Positions 22,124 through 34,737 are shown, numbered from the stretch's first letter. The stretch: DNA of 64,000 nucleotides from Hofstenia miamia (GCA_004352715.1 SCFE01000017.1:2587209-2651208), one strand, 5' to 3'. Notes: generated by a model not told the origin, from the letters alone. Made by a program: numbers and translations.

Positions 22124-22853
22124 CTAAAATAAACATTAAGTTTTTATAACATAATTTACCATGTCAATTATAGGTAACATTTATATAATTAGCTACTGTG
22201 AGAACATTGTAGCAATGTCCCCCAGATGAAATGTTTGTAATTGATCAAACAACTATAATCCACCCAAAATACAGAAAATATTTGTGTTTATACCTAGAAA
22301 CTCCAGAAAAATAATGTTCGATTTGATTTAGAAATACCAAAACTAAATTCATATTTCAGAGAATGATTTTAAACAATATGAAAATGAAGTCATTTGGTAA
22401 ACACCATCTAACGGATGAGATACACTTATAGACAGAAATGTAAACCATAACATATCTTAGCAAAGTATCAATATTCTGCTTCGTTGCAATCATTTGCAAT
22501 ATAGAGCTTTGTCCATAAACCTTAGAAGTTACTAAAACTGCTAAAGAATTATCAATTTTTGCAAGTTTTTGGATGATGAAGTAACTGAAGTAATATGAAA
22601 TTTTTTATATTTGTTGAATACTACACGAAGTTTATTTTTTCAGTAGAAATCTACTAATGAGGAAAGTTTTCATTTGCATTTGTTAGGTTAAACCTTTAGT
22701 TTATACTATAGATTGACTGGTTTATCAGAAAATATTAAATATAGAAGTGGGGAAAGTTTTCAAATATTTTTATCGCTGGTTTGCAAGAATCAAGTTTGTG
22801 CCCGCAATTGCAAACACTAGCTGTACATTTAATTTAAAATACAAAATTCTTAC

Positions 22854-22924
22854 CAAAATTAGAGCGTTCGGTGTCAATATAACTGAGACTAATAGGACAG
22901 TCTTCATTTCGGCTACTTTTGCAT
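22854..22924 (-). CDS. Possible small exon with hydrophobic core
   Basis: Acceptor …aattatttgacttag, strong donor GTAAGA. Open frame from phase 1 to phase 0: DAKVAEMKTVLLVSVILT, then PNALIL. It could be an ectodomain exon of the receptor gene. Alternatively, starting at its internal Met, it could be the signal-peptide exon of a separate gene on the same strand. No partner exon was found, so either reading is weak. Confidence 0.35.
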
Positions 22925-23679
22925 CTAAGTCAAATAATTATGCAATTTTGCTTGTATGATGCTAACTGGGGCGCGGAATTTGAGTAAGAAATTAATACAT
23001 AGTTTCAGAAAATTTTATTCAATGCTTGCATTCCAAATGCAAACTGAATTCCACTGAAAGTGCTCAACAAAATTGACGGATATCGAAAAAATATCAACTT
23101 CCATGGTTAACAAGAATGCCAATTTGGGTTATATTTGGTTAGGGTTGTATTGCGCAATTTTCCCAAATTCATATTTTGAACAGACGCAATTTTTCAAAAT
23201 ACTTGAAAGTTGGGATTTTCCGTTGACATTTGTCATTGCATTTATAACAATACATGGCTATGTCTTCCCTAGCTACAAGAGTTTCACCACTCAGTACAAC
23301 GCAATTCTCAGTCTCCTTTCAAGTTTGTCCGTTACAGTTAAAACTTTTGATTAATGGGCGGTCACAGTCATTGTTCGTAAATGTCGATTTATAGAATAAG
23401 ACATTTAATTGCTATACCGAAGGTGTAGCTCTATAAAACTTTAAGTGGACTTGGTTATTAAGTTTCAGATTAAAAATTGAGTTATTGATAGAAACATTGC
23501 GCACTAAATGTTGGGCTTTAATATCTAGCTATCTCAAGCCAATATTTCCGATCTTCACTTAAAATATTCCGGCACTGTTTCAAAAAAGTTAATTCTAAAA
23601 AGTATTTAGTAAATTGGGATTACACTTACCGACTTTAGCACTTAGCTTTCAAATTTTAAAAGCGTAGATTTTGGAAAAC

Positions 23680-23910
23680 CAGAGTTGTAACCGGGCCGTG
23701 ATTTCAAGCCCGGCTCGGGCCCTTTAATCCATAAACCAAGCCCACTCTGCCCATTGCAACTGGTAATATTCAGACATAGGCCCGCCCTGCCCCGTCCCAG
23801 GCCCGTCATATCCAAAACCATAAGATTTTTGGAAAAAATAAGCGTATCTTTGAAAATACTAAAATGAAATCATTTTTGCATCAACTCCACTTTTTTACAA
23901 TAAAATGCCA
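23680..23910. repeat. Dispersed repeat with G+C-rich head (copy A)
   Basis: Starts near cagagttgtaaccgggcc and contains ggtaatattcagac and ccaaaaccataag, followed by A+T-rich sequence. It matches 43125-43350 over about 200 bp in the same orientation. The CAGAG-type start resembles hAT ends. Confidence 0.7.
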
Positions 23911-23954
23911 CGATCAATGCTGCTGTTTACTTGAAGACTACGTAGGGAAATGTA

Positions 23955-24252
23955 CTACCATGATGAAAGTGTGCAACTGGGAATTATTTCAACATGGTGC
24001 GCCTGGGCATACCTCAACGGTTTTATCAGAACGGAGTTGAGGTATAGGATATGTGGCCAAGTAGTTCTCCAGACCTCACCCCCATTGAAAACAGGTGGGG
24101 AAGTATAAAAAAGGTTGGTAATCCGCGACCTACCTCTCATGATTATTTGATCACTAAAATTAAACAAGTCTGGTACAAGGAAATCAGTCAGGATTACTGC
24201 ATGGAATTTAGTAGAATCCATACGAAAAACACTGTTTTCGCAACACAGGGGG
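23955..24252 (+). pseudogene. Tc1/mariner-type transposase, C-terminal fragment
   Basis: ELFQHGAPGHTSTVLSERS (about 23977-24033) is followed, after a frameshift, by WPSSSPDLTPIENRWGSIKK, NPRPTSHDYLITKIKQVW and SQDYCMEFSRIHTKNT. The SPDLTPIEN block holds the third catalytic residue and the FQHGAPGHTS block is where the second should be. Its Asp (normally FQ.D.AP.H) is missing. The fragment ends in a run of G beside an assembly gap. The N-terminal half is absent. Confidence 0.78.
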
Positions 24253-24259
24253 GGGGGGG

Positions 24260-24413
24260 NNNNNNNNNNNNNNNNNNNNNNNNNNNNNNNNNNNNNNNNN
24301 NNNNNNNNNNNNNNNNNNNNNNNNNNNNNNNNNNNNNNNNNNNNNNNNNNNNNNNNNNNNNNNNNNNNNNNNNNNNNNNNNNNNNNNNNNNNNNNNNNNN
24401 NNNNNNNNNNNNN
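24260..24413. other. Assembly gap between G homopolymers
   Basis: 154 N with about 12 G on either side. The gap most likely arose because reads fail in a poly-G tract; its real length may be small. Confidence 0.9.
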
Positions 24414-24505
24414 AGGGGGGGGGGGGGTACCACAAATAACAAAATGACTTGACATCTTAAGATGAAATGGAATAGAATATTTTACTAATAAGTTAAATCA
24501 AATAC

Positions 24506-24575
24506 CTGCACTCTTTACCATAAAAACAAAGCCCAAATTTACAATTATTTCCATCACATTGATTTTGTTCAGCTT
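24506..24575 (-). CDS. Possible half-EGF exon
   Basis: Acceptor …aagcaataatttag, donor GTATTT. In the phase 1 to phase 2 frame it reads AEQNQCDGNNCKFGLCFYGK followed by EC: four cysteines spaced like the first half of an EGF module. It is on the same strand and between the LDLa exons and the membrane exon. However, direct joining to the exon at 27671-27898 would create a TAA, so another exon must lie between if both belong to one gene. Confidence 0.45.
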
Positions 24576-25129
24576 CTAAATTATTGCTTAAGTTATAACT
24601 AATTTGTAACTAGATAAAGTAGTGTTAGTTAATTTAAATTGAAGTATAATAAAAATTATAATAGTTAAGAGTTAAAGCAAATTATTGATTATATGTATAT
24701 AAAGTCTACAAACTAAAACATGATAAAAATACTTACAAAACTATTTACATATGCATTACATTAATTAGAGCAGTTTAAAAATAATTCGACCGTGCATTGA
24801 GCTTGTTATTTATGCCCAATAATTTTTGTTTATTCAATAAAATTTGTTCGATTTTTCCTTGAAGAGTTTATTATTTTCTTACATTTTATATCGATTCTTA
24901 ATTCATTTCATAAGATTGCACATCTGAATGAAAATGCATCTTGACGATTATTAATACTAAAAAGTGTTTTGTTCCTTTTATTGATTGTGATGTATTTAAT
25001 AAAAAAACTTAATGAACTTATTTCATGAACAAATTTATGAATCATACATAAAGCGCTTATACTGAATAAAGTAAGTCGAGGTCAAGATCTTATATGATGA
25101 TCTTAATTGCGGTATGGCCTCATGCTTGT

Positions 25130-26700
25130 CAAAATAATTCAGTGTTCTAAATTGTCCAGTTAAAAATTTTTGATAGTGATGAACGTTTTTGCGATGTTGT
25201 ATTTTGGGAAGAGAAATGCACAGTAAATTGACTCAGGACAAATGAATTAATTAGTTCTACATGAAACGTGTTTCTTATATGACGTAAATTGTACAAATAC
25301 TTGACTCCAGATGCCATTTTTTCAATATTTGGGAAAGAAAATTATTTGATTTTAAGTCATTGTCTATTATTACACCAAGGTAATTTACACATGTGCTTTG
25401 AATAATTTCAGTATCACAAACATTAATTTTAATATTTTCAATAGAATTTCTTTGTTCTTTGGATGAAAAAATAATGTAGAAGGAGAGACACTACGACTAA
25501 ATTAATATGTAAAAGAGCAACCTAAGGGTTCGCTACTGGAAGTCACTATGGAGTTAAAGTATACAAGTATCATAAGCGTATTTAAACATATATCTGTTTT
25601 CCAAGGATTTTGAAACATTTATGTATAAATGCTAATAGAATGAGACCTAATACAGTTCTTTATGGTACACCTAAATTTTTAATAGCATATTCTGACTAAA
25701 ATGTTTTCAATTTTTAATCGTTGTTTGCGATTGCTTAGAAAACTCATAAAATTTATTGCATTGACTAAAAACCTTGGCACCTTAACTTTTCTTTTAAAAT
25801 ATCTGGAAATTCAGTGAGCTAAAAACATTATTTAAATCAAGTAACGCTACTGCTGTGAACAAATATTTAATTTTTTCTGTGATTGATAAAATCCCATCAG
25901 ATGTGCTTAATTTAGGTCGAAATTCAAATTTATTGCTTGGTAAAATTTGATTGTCATTAATACATTTGTACATTTGCGAAGCTAAAAGCTTTTCAAATAT
26001 TTTTGAGAAAGTGTGTCGATAGTTCATGGTAGTTAGCGGTTCTCCTTTTTTAAATACTGGTGAAATATAGGATTGTTTTAATAGGAAAATCATTTATAAT
26101 GGTTTGATTAAATGCTACAAGCAGGTATTCACTAAAAATGTAAAAATATTTTTTAATTATCCAACATGGTAGGTTAGTGGACCCACGAGATTTATTATTA
26201 TTTAGCTTATTTACAACACTTTTGAGCTCATAATAGGAAATTAAGTTGAAATGAAACTTTCTTTCTAATACTAGGTTGTTGGGATGAAAAGTTTCTATTT
26301 ATTCAAATTTAAAATTGAATTTACCCATATTTTTAAAATTTCTGTATGAAATATTTGCGATATCCTTGTTCTTGTATGTCCTATTTACATATTAAATTGC
26401 TTCAATATTAATATTTAGTGCTTTGGTTCTCCCAATGTATTTATTAAGAAAATTCCATTTCTCCTAGATTTTCTTAGTCGTTTGAAGTAATCGTTTTCCT
26501 CAGATTTGCAGCTCCGTTTGATTAATTGCTTAGCCTCCTCATATTAAGTATTATGATTATCATAATAAAATATATTTTTAGTCCGCAGATTTACATTTAC
26601 AATTTCAATTTAAAATACTGCTCATGTGCTGCATGAACTGATTTCCCTGAGTTCTGCAATATGGAACATGTGATTTCATTGTGCTGAGGACAGTTCAATA
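25130..26700 (-). pseudogene. Non-LTR reverse transcriptase relic
   Basis: Read leftwards on the minus strand: CPQHNEITCSILQNSGK and AKQLIKRSCKSEENDYFKRL (endonuclease-RT linker), ISPVFKKGEPLTTMNYRHTF and SKIFEKLLASQMYKCIN, FEFRPKLSTSDGILSITEKI, motif A in AVALLDLNNVFSSLNF (about 25800), KYAYDTCIL where YADDT is expected (about 25590), and NYLGVIIDNDLKSNNFLSQI (about 25390). CR1/Jockey-like. Many stops and frameshifts. It lies in the presumed intron between the LDLa and membrane exons of the receptor gene, in the same orientation. Confidence 0.75.
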
Positions 26701-27670
26701 GTAACATATATTTCACGTCATTGTGGATTAGATAACAGCTAACGAAATAATTTTTCACTGAATTGAAGTTGCCTATATCTTGGATTACATTTAAAGAATT
26801 TCTATCACCTCATATTCTTTCAGCGTGCTTGATAACAAATCGGATTTCATAGCCAAGAATTTTCGGAAGTTTGTTGTTACTCTTAATAAGTCACATTCAA
26901 TGTGAAAACAAATTATGGACTGCTATCAGCGTTTAGTCTATTTGATGTGCTTAACCCTCTGAGAAAGTGAAGATATTATAATACAAGGGTTACAGTACCC
27001 AGTATTATTCAGATTCTATTCAATGTAATGTTCATCAATTAACAACTTGTTATAATCACAATATAAAAAGTTATAGTTAGCCACAGATACTCTTCAAATA
27101 TGATTATAACTTCATAAAGCCGTACCAAATAATTTAGTTTTTTAACCGAAGTTATGCGGTAAGTTCTTGATGAAAAAACCAGGAATTTTAACTGAACATT
27201 ATTTTTGCCAATTGCTTCCCTGCATTTGTAGTGACAAGTGGATCAACTTAAATTTACATGTAAGCTATACTGTACATGTACAACTTTCTCATACGCAAGG
27301 TTCCGTCAGTGTGGTGGGCGGGTTAAATATTTCTGGTATATTTCCAGTAAAAACGGAAGATGGAAAAGGTGTAAATTTGTTCATTATATTTCCATTTCCA
27401 TTTAATTGCCATGGAACTCAAAATTCATGGATATAGCTTGGAAATAAAATTTATACATAAGGCAAAGTCTGTATAATTGATGTAAATGGGAAATTGTAAA
27501 ATGAAATGTTATAAAATGTAAATACAAATAATAGAGTCGTTAACATACCTTGCGAATGATCAGCAACATTCGATGAGTTATCTAAAATATTCAAATAGGT
27601 ACTAAAAATGCATACTTAGAAATTGCATCGAATACTATATGGAAATTAGCGAAATAAACGGAGAACCTAC

Positions 27671-27898
27671 AAGTACACGTTTTGATATTCTCGTCAATGC
27701 CATTTTCACAATCTTGGTGTCCATCGCAGATATATTTTTTCAAAATGCATTTACTGTTTCCGCATTCAAAATGATCTTCACCGCAGCCCATGCATTTTCC
27801 CTCATCAGATTTGTCTTTGCACTCAATCATTCCATTACAGAAAATATCAATGGATTTGCATTTACCATCACATTTAAACTCATGAAGGTTGCAGCCTT
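27671..27898 (-). CDS. Receptor gene: exon with two LDL-receptor class A modules (modules 3 and 4)
   Basis: Acceptor …cataatattttag before 27898. The likely donor is GTAGGT after 27671 (phase 1 to phase 1; GTACTT six bases earlier would lose the last Cys). Module 3 runs CNLHEFKCDGKCKSIDIFC then CKDKSDEGKC. Module 4 runs CGEDHFECGNSKC, ICDGHQDCENGIDENIKTC. Each has all six cysteines in LDLa spacing and the acidic CDG..DC…DE signature that binds one calcium ion. LDLa modules bind ligands outside the cell. The frame also stays open upstream of the acceptor to about 27998, so a longer exon is possible. Confidence 0.85.
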
Positions 27899-29704
27899 CT
27901 AAAATATTATGATAATACAATATTATTCTGTAAGAACACCGTCCGTCATGCGATGTGCATTTAAAATACAAGTTATCAAAGACCTCAAAATGCAAAGCTG
28001 CAAATTAGTTAGAGAATTTCTACATCTCAATATTTTTTAATTGCTGCAGTCATAATTGCTATTTGAAATACATGTTTCCAACATTTATTTAGCACTTTGA
28101 AATATTTTTCGTATAATTTATGTCGCCAAAGCGTTTTCTTAGAAATTTGAAAAATCAACAAGTGAGTATCATTGTCAGAACAAAGGATTGCAGTTTATTT
28201 TTTAATTTAGATTTCAGAAATTGGCTCTTGTAATGAAATTTAAGTGCCTACTTACAGTTTGTACTCGTTTAATCTAATATTTCTCAAAGAATATTCAAAT
28301 ATTTTAACCTCTGAAAAACTAAAAATATGGTTAACAAGGTGAGTCCGGGTTTTCTTTAAAAAGCAATTTCCAATGGAAATTATGCACTACTTTAAATTAA
28401 TCAAAATTCCCTACCCTTAACTTTTGCCTAAGCCTAGTGAAAAATTAAGTCAATATTAAGAAACGTATTTACTTGTCCAAAGCTAATACAGTTTAGAACA
28501 TTTTAGTGATTGACGACATTTTTAATAAAGCGAACGTCCTATTTGGGTTTGATTAGATTTATTATAATAGAAATATAAAGTATTTGAGTAATTTTGGGTG
28601 AAAGATTGGGCTTGACAAAATATTAGTTAATATACTTTTATGCATGTCAGGGAAATTTGACGATATATAATAATTCTCTTTGGCATGGAAAACTCAATTC
28701 ATATTTAAACTAAACCCTGTTTTTATGGAGCTTGACGTCACTACTACTCATAGCGTAGAAAACTAAGTTGATTATCAAAAAACATTTGCACATTCAAGTG
28801 TTAGCTCTTCTGCATATGGATGCCATGCAACAAAGAAATTTAATAACATTTTTCAAAATGCACTTAAGGTGGCAACCAATCACAAGAATTTTTATAAGTT
28901 TCTTGCTTATAAGCAGTAATAGTGTATTTCTTTCACGTTGCAACAATTTGAGATTAATGCAGAAAAGCTCATCACAAAAATACCACTGTTGACTAGCAGG
29001 GTGTAAAACTATAGAAATAAGCTTTAATTTCTAAAAGAAAGAATTTTGAATAATTTAAAATGTCGTTTAAAAATGCAAGAAATTAATCTCCAGATTTTTA
29101 AGAAAGTTTTAAAATCTATAGCTAATGTTCAAGTAATCAGGAGATATAAGGCCAATGAGACAAACGACTAAACTTAACTATTTTATTTTGATAACCCACC
29201 CAACCTCATTGAGTCATACCATGCTCAAAGTCAGAGGTCGTGGTGCCGAAGGATTTGTGATTGAACAGTTTTTATCCAAAAACCCTAACCCAAATCACTA
29301 TAAAAGTTATTTACTGCCTTGACTTTTCCCACGTTGAATTTTTTAGTTTCAATTTACATTTGTGTCAATTTAAAAGTAGGCTTGTACGTGTATTAAATTT
29401 AAAAAATGTTTTTCAAATACAAAATTTAGGTGTTTTTACTGTAATGATTTCACAATGAACCAATTTTATGCTTGCATTTTGGGATGATGCATGCAGGTGT
29501 CTTTAGCAAATCTAAGTGGTATACCCAACACTAACACCAAAAGTTAAACATCAAACCTCAAATATGGGTTAGCAAAAGCAACACTACTAAAAATTAATTT
29601 ACTGCCTAGACAACGATTGCATTGGTCATTATCTTACGGTAAATAAGAAACCGTAAGGGGTGATAAAATGACAAATTTGATAATTGTTTTTAAACTGTGC
29701 TTAC

Positions 29705-29947
29705 TTTTAAAAGATTCATCCACTCCATTGTCACAGTCCTGCAGTCCATCTGATATTTTGCTACGTTGAATACAGTTCCCGATATTACCTACGAGACACC
29801 TTACTTCATGTGGTTGACATTTTAAGCATGAATGAGGACTCTCATCTTCCCCATGGCCACAGTCATCTCGTCCATCACAGAGTTTTGTTTTGGGAATGCA
29901 CAATCCAGACTGGTAGCAATTGAATTCTGAGTTCTTACAAACTCTAT
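29705..29947 (-). CDS. Receptor gene: exon with LDL-receptor class A modules 1 and 2
   Basis: Acceptor …ttttaactatttag, donor GTAAGC, phase 1 to phase 1, 81 codons. Module 1 is complete: CKNSEFNCYQSGLC, CDGRDDCGHGEDESPHSC. Module 2 (CQPHEVRC, GNC, ISDGLQDCDNGVDES) has only four cysteines. The fourth, normally just before DG, is Ser, and the sixth is absent. In LDLa modules these two form one disulfide, so they appear to have been lost together. The calcium-binding acidic residues are kept. The exon joins in frame to the EGF exon upstream and the next LDLa exon downstream. Confidence 0.85.
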
Positions 29948-30088
29948 CTAAATAGTTAAAAGTGTACACTAAATCCATCCCTCTCATTTGGACAAATGTC
30001 ATTTGCGATTGAATTATACACCAGGAGGACAAATGAAATTTTATGAATCACTTAAATTTCATGCATATGTATATAAAATAAAAATTAC

Positions 30089-30211
30089 ATCTACAAGCCC
30101 CGTAGTGATATTTTGAATAGTAGCCGGTCAAGCAGTAGCATTTCTCCTCGTAGCCGTTGTCTATTACACACATACCGTGCCAACCGCAATTTCTTTTGCA
30201 ATATAATGGTA
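30089..30211 (-). CDS. Receptor gene: EGF-like module exon
   Basis: Acceptor …ttaatttattttag, donor GTAATT, phase 1 to phase 1. The product is one EGF module: CKRNCGWHGMCVIDNG, then KCYCLTGYYSKYHYGAC, with six cysteines and the G-Y aromatic turn. An alternative donor six bases earlier (GTAGAT) would remove the sixth Cys and is less likely. It follows the exon at 30792-31010 and precedes the first LDLa exon, all in matching phase. There is no Asp/Asn pattern for calcium-binding EGF. Confidence 0.82.
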
Positions 30212-30791
30212 CTAAAATAAATTAACTAGGTCTCTGATAAAAACAAATAACAGATAAACTTTTCACATTTTAAAAATGCACAACGTTTATACTACAGATT
30301 TCGTACCCAACTCGGACTCGAATGTACATACCCAACCCATACCATTTCAAAAAAGCTGTTCCCAACCCACATCCATGCGGAGCATAAATGATATACCTTT
30401 ATACATTTTTTATGCTGTGTATACATATGTATTTTAATGATTTTTTTTATTTAATTTAGTTGTATATGCATCATTTGTATATTTTATCAATGAGTCTCAG
30501 TGAATCTTCAGAAAATTACTTGTTCACGTCTGAAATTAATGAGCAATGCACTTCAAAACCACGACATTTACCTGCTAATTCCTTCTCAAATATCATTTTG
30601 AATGTCATAGAATGAAATATAATTGCATTAATGACAGCTTATTTAGAAAAATAAGTAAAATCATACCGAAAAGTTACCACCACTTTCAAAATTATTTGTC
30701 TAACCAAAACGCGCAAACTTTTAAAAATACTGCCCCAACCCGTACCCACTCGCGCGCGAGCAGTTTATATATAGGATAATGAAAGAGCTAC

Positions 30792-31010
30792 CTTGATATT
30801 TTTGTGAATCGCTAAATATTTGGAATGAAGACGTAAATGTTTGATGAAGCATCCATTTCGGATTTTGCATGAGAGTAAAAACAAATCGATTGGTAACATT
30901 GAAGACGGTAATATTGCCAGTAATCGAATATATCATTCTATTAAACGTAAAGGGTAGCTCGACGAATTCACTGGTAATCAGGTCTAAGGAGCCTAAAACC
31001 AGATCTGTTA
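30792..31010 (-). CDS. Receptor gene: ectodomain exon, unrecognised domain
   Basis: Acceptor …cgtatcaacacag, donor GTAGCT, phase 1 to phase 1, 73 codons. Sequence includes TDLVLGSLDLITSEFVELPF, YSITGNITVFNVTNRF and FTSSFQIFSDSQKYQ. Alternating hydrophobic residues suggest a beta-sandwich. NIT and NVT are potential N-glycosylation sites, fitting an extracellular location. No cysteine. It joins in frame to the exon at 33856-34025 and to the EGF exon downstream. A CUB-like fold is possible but unproven. Confidence 0.65.
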
Positions 31011-33850
31011 CTGTGTTGATACGTTGTTCCGTTGACAAAAGCATTTTAGATTGGCAGTTTTCACATGATCACAATTCGAAATTGGTTACAAAAATTATTT
31101 ACAAAAATTTTGTAATGTGGATAATTCAGTTGTTTTTAAGAACGACTTAAACATTTAAATAAAAGAACCAAATTTTAGATATAGTTCAATGTTTATCAAC
31201 CGGGGTCTACATGGACCCTAGGAGTACATGTAACTTTCCTGAAAGTCTACATACAAAAAATCACAAGCAGGGTTTCCAACGGTGACATTTTAGTGGTCCA
31301 TAGGGCAATTCTAGTTCAGAACGGTTTTCATTACTAAGAATGGAATTCTAGAGAATTGAAATCTTAATTTTTTAGTATTTTCATATTCTAACAAGATACA
31401 TTATGAATTATTTACTGATGCACATAAATTTTTCAAGAAATTTAATTGTTAGATAATGTTTTTGTATTAGTTTAGTTTTCTTTCAAAATAAGGTACAATC
31501 ATTTACTATATCTTTATTATTAACAATGCCTCCATTATTTTATTTGCGATATTTTGCAAGGAGGGGCCCAGCTATAAAAATTACTAGTAAAATTGTAAAA
31601 TATTTAATTAAATCACAGTCAACACTGGAAATTTTAAGATGTATTAAATCATTTCCTCATTGAAAAAAAGCTACTTTAATTTTGAATACCATAAATTGTG
31701 CAATACAAAATAACATTTAGCTGTAATTGTATCATGTATGTATATCTTCGAATGGCACTTTCAAATTGAAAATATATGTTGAGAAAATTGCATTTCAATC
31801 TTCAGTTTCCAACAAGAAATGTTCCACTCTTTGTAACAATTGACAAAAGGTTATACATATATTATTTCACATCATCTATTTCTGTCTTACTTTGTACTTT
31901 ACCTAAGTGGCACACTGAATGCATGCGATTAAATAGAGGTCTAAAAAGTACATACTTGAAAAACTGAAAAGACTAGGAAAAATTCAATAAATATAACCGT
32001 TTTCCAAAAATTGATTTTTATAATGGTAATGTATTATGTGAAAACATCAAATACAATACTTTCATTGGTCCAGGTTTATTGTACTTTTTAATATTGATCA
32101 AGCTCATCTCCAACTACAAAATATGCAAACTAATGTCACTAGAGCTAATATATGCAGATGTCTATTATAATGAAATGTTTTAAAAAAAAATTTTAAATTT
32201 CCTGTAAAAATTAATCAAGTATAATAACCATTCCCATCCCGACCATTTTTTTAAAAAATTTTGTTGTATCAAAGATATTTTCTACAAAAAATGAATATTT
32301 TTGAGCAAAATGTCAATGACTTAATATGATAAACAGCCATAAAATCAACATTTAAAATTCTATAATATGATTTTGACTGGTTTTCAATATGGTCATAAAA
32401 ACATGGCCTAAAGCAGAAAAATTAAAAAATATTAACTAGGTTTGAAAATCATGTTCGAATATCCTTGGGTCATATTGTCTGAATCATTAAGAATCATTAA
32501 CGTTTGGTTCGATTTATTTAATTCTTACAAAAAGAGACAAATTCAGTGGGTGTGTTGAGAATTAATTGGTAAGAATTATATTATGCATGTATAATGCTTA
32601 AAATAAACTATTAATTACTTCTATATAAATATTCAGAAAATATAAACATTTAAAACAATTTCAAACCTTCAGCCCGATTGCAACACGACTTCAGCATTGA
32701 AATTTTAGCACGACCAGATCAATTTTGCATCAAAAACTCATTGACGTCTAGCTAATACATATTCTGCACTATCAGATAAACATTTCTTTGTTGTAGGATA
32801 CAACTATTCTAGTATATTAGTAAAAATTTTGAATGATCAATACATCTTAGTTTTATGAATCAATAATACGTTTCTGCGGCTATGGCCGCGGCCACGGTTT
32901 AACCATTAGCAGGCCGTAGCTGCGACCAATGGCAGGCTTCAGCCAAAGATTGCTTTCATTTCTGAACATCGTGATGAACAATTTATTTCCATGATTTGTA
33001 TTTGTATTTTGTTTTTAAAACATAGTCGCTTGACCATTTTCTTTAATTGTTCGAACTATAAGTATGTTTTAATCGTTCCATTGAAATTGCAGTATTTCCC
33101 TTAGTAGTAGTAAAAATGCCGACTACGGCAAAACAATCACAGCTAAAGGCCCTTCAACGGTTAAATCATTATTTCCAACGGTCGGCTAAGGTCAAAATTT
33201 ATTTTGGCTTCGGCCAAGAAAATTGACTTAGATTCAAAACACTAGGTGCTTTCCGAGAAATTAGCAAAAAAAGGCAAATAACAAAAATGCTGAGAGAATT
33301 TCTTATAAATTGATTCAATAAGTCCATTATAACCAACAAAAAGTCGAGGTATGCAAAGATCTCAAAAGTATGTCTTTAATGGCAACATTAAACTGAAATG
33401 CCTTAAGCATAGCAGTATGTCAAATTATATGCTAATTTATATTTTGCCAAAATTAAAGTACGCATATTTAAATTTTCGTAGCTTAATGACTAGACAGTTT
33501 TGAATTATTTAATTGTCATGGCAGTCGTAGTTTTATCACACATTTTTACTTTTTATACCTTCAAGTACTAAAAGGGCATTTTAGTCTCCTGTCACCCAGC
33601 AAATATATTAAAACTACAAATTTTTGAAAGGCTTTGTAAAAATCTGTGGATCTCTTCCTGCCATTTTTAGCATTGACTATATTTTTCTCCCAAATGCTAA
33701 TTTTTTTTAAATCGTAGCATCACAAATGTAAATATTCTTAAATAATGACAATTATGTTAAAACGTTAAACCATTTTGAGGTATTTCTTCAGTGAATGATT
33801 TACCCTATAGTAATTAGTTACATTTGAATTCAAGAAACATGTAGAAAAAT
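31010..33850. other. Intron-like A+T-rich stretch with a G+C-rich repeat
   Basis: No exon seen. At 32870-33230 there is a segment with G+C-rich ends (gcggctatggccgcggccac at the left, ggcttcggccaag at the right) that may be a small inverted-repeat element. Confidence 0.5.
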
Positions 33851-33855
33851 CTTAC

Positions 33856-34025
33856 GCAAATTAAAATTTTCCTTGTTTTGTAAATATATTTTACTTCCTT
33901 CATAGTCAACAATGATTTTCTCCTTGCTCCACAATAAACTCTTCACGATGTAGCAATCGCCATCAAGATCACAAGAAAGAATGAAACGGTGTTTTTTGGA
34001 ATTGAACGCTTCATAAATGAATCTC
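33856..34025 (-). CDS. Receptor gene: ectodomain exon, unrecognised domain
   Basis: Acceptor …taaataattttag, donor GTAAGA. Enters in phase 2, leaves in phase 1. Reads RFIYEAFNSKKHRFILSCDL, DGDCYIVKSLLWSKEK, IIVDYEGSKIYLQNKENFNL. Two cysteines five residues apart. Both neighbours match its phases (34574 ends in phase 2, 31010 begins in phase 1). Probably part of the same beta-rich domain as the flanking exons. Confidence 0.65.
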
Positions 34026-34573
34026 CTAAAATTATTTACATTGAAGAGAATTAAAAATGTGCCGCAACAACCAAGTTGACGAAATGTAATTTTATATTAC
34101 TGAAATAAAAACATTTGCAGTCTCTACATTTATCCGGAAATAACTCAAAATTGCATTTGGACTACATGGTAACCGATTGACAATTTCATAATTAAAATCA
34201 CACAGGAATCTTTTTCTGTTATAGATTGCTGGTATAAAAGTTAATTGATCGCTTAAACCTCACTAAAAAGTTAATGTGTATGTATTACAAAAATTAGAAC
34301 AAACAATTCACTATAAAAATGTTTTGGAATTCAGAAGTAAAAACGTTAGTATTCAGTTTTCAAATGCATAAAAACGAAGATCTGATTCTACTTTTATTCA
34401 GTACTACAATAATGATGCACAAACAATAGTGCTTTTAATTTTTTACCAAAAAGATTTCATAATTCGTAAGCGTAAAAAATGTTAAGTCTTCCCAAGCAGA
34501 AATTTCGGGAAATGCGTGTCATCATTGAAACAACATTGTGGGTAGAGAAAAGCTTCTAGACATGATTACTTAC

Positions 34574-34737
34574 AAACTAGGGGCGTATATGGCAGTTATT
34601 AGCGAGGATTCTTGGTAGAATTTTGGAGGCGGTAAGTAAATACTTTTTCTTTTGAGAACGTTATCAGAATATATTGAGACCAAAAACCAATGTAATTCGG
34701 AATGGGTTTTTAAACTTCTCAACACATAACCGCGACG
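34574..34737 (-). CDS. Receptor gene: ectodomain exon, unrecognised domain
   Basis: Acceptor …taattaaactttttag, strong donor GTAAGT. Phase 0 to phase 2, 54 codons without a stop: RRGYVLRSLKTHSELHWFLV, SIYSDNVLKRKSIYLPPPKF, YQESSLITAIYAPS. Fits exactly between the exon ending at 36437 (phase 0) and the one beginning at 34025 (phase 2), which is the main reason to believe it. Confidence 0.62.

Noticed and set aside
22760-22830. Second half of the EGF module (SVCNCGHKLDSCKP on the minus strand)
   Set aside because: Cys spacing is suggestive but there is no donor site before the stop codon.
24194-24455. Minus-strand frames with PPPP runs beside the gap
   Set aside because: Translation of the poly-G/C tract and N run; not a protein.
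27639-27902. Plus-strand frame over the LDLa exon
   Set aside because: Complement of a well-supported exon.
30300-30760. Repeat with acccaac motifs at both sides (cccaactcgg, ccccaacccgtacccac)
   Set aside because: The motifs are in direct rather than inverted order and no target duplication is visible; too weak to call an element.
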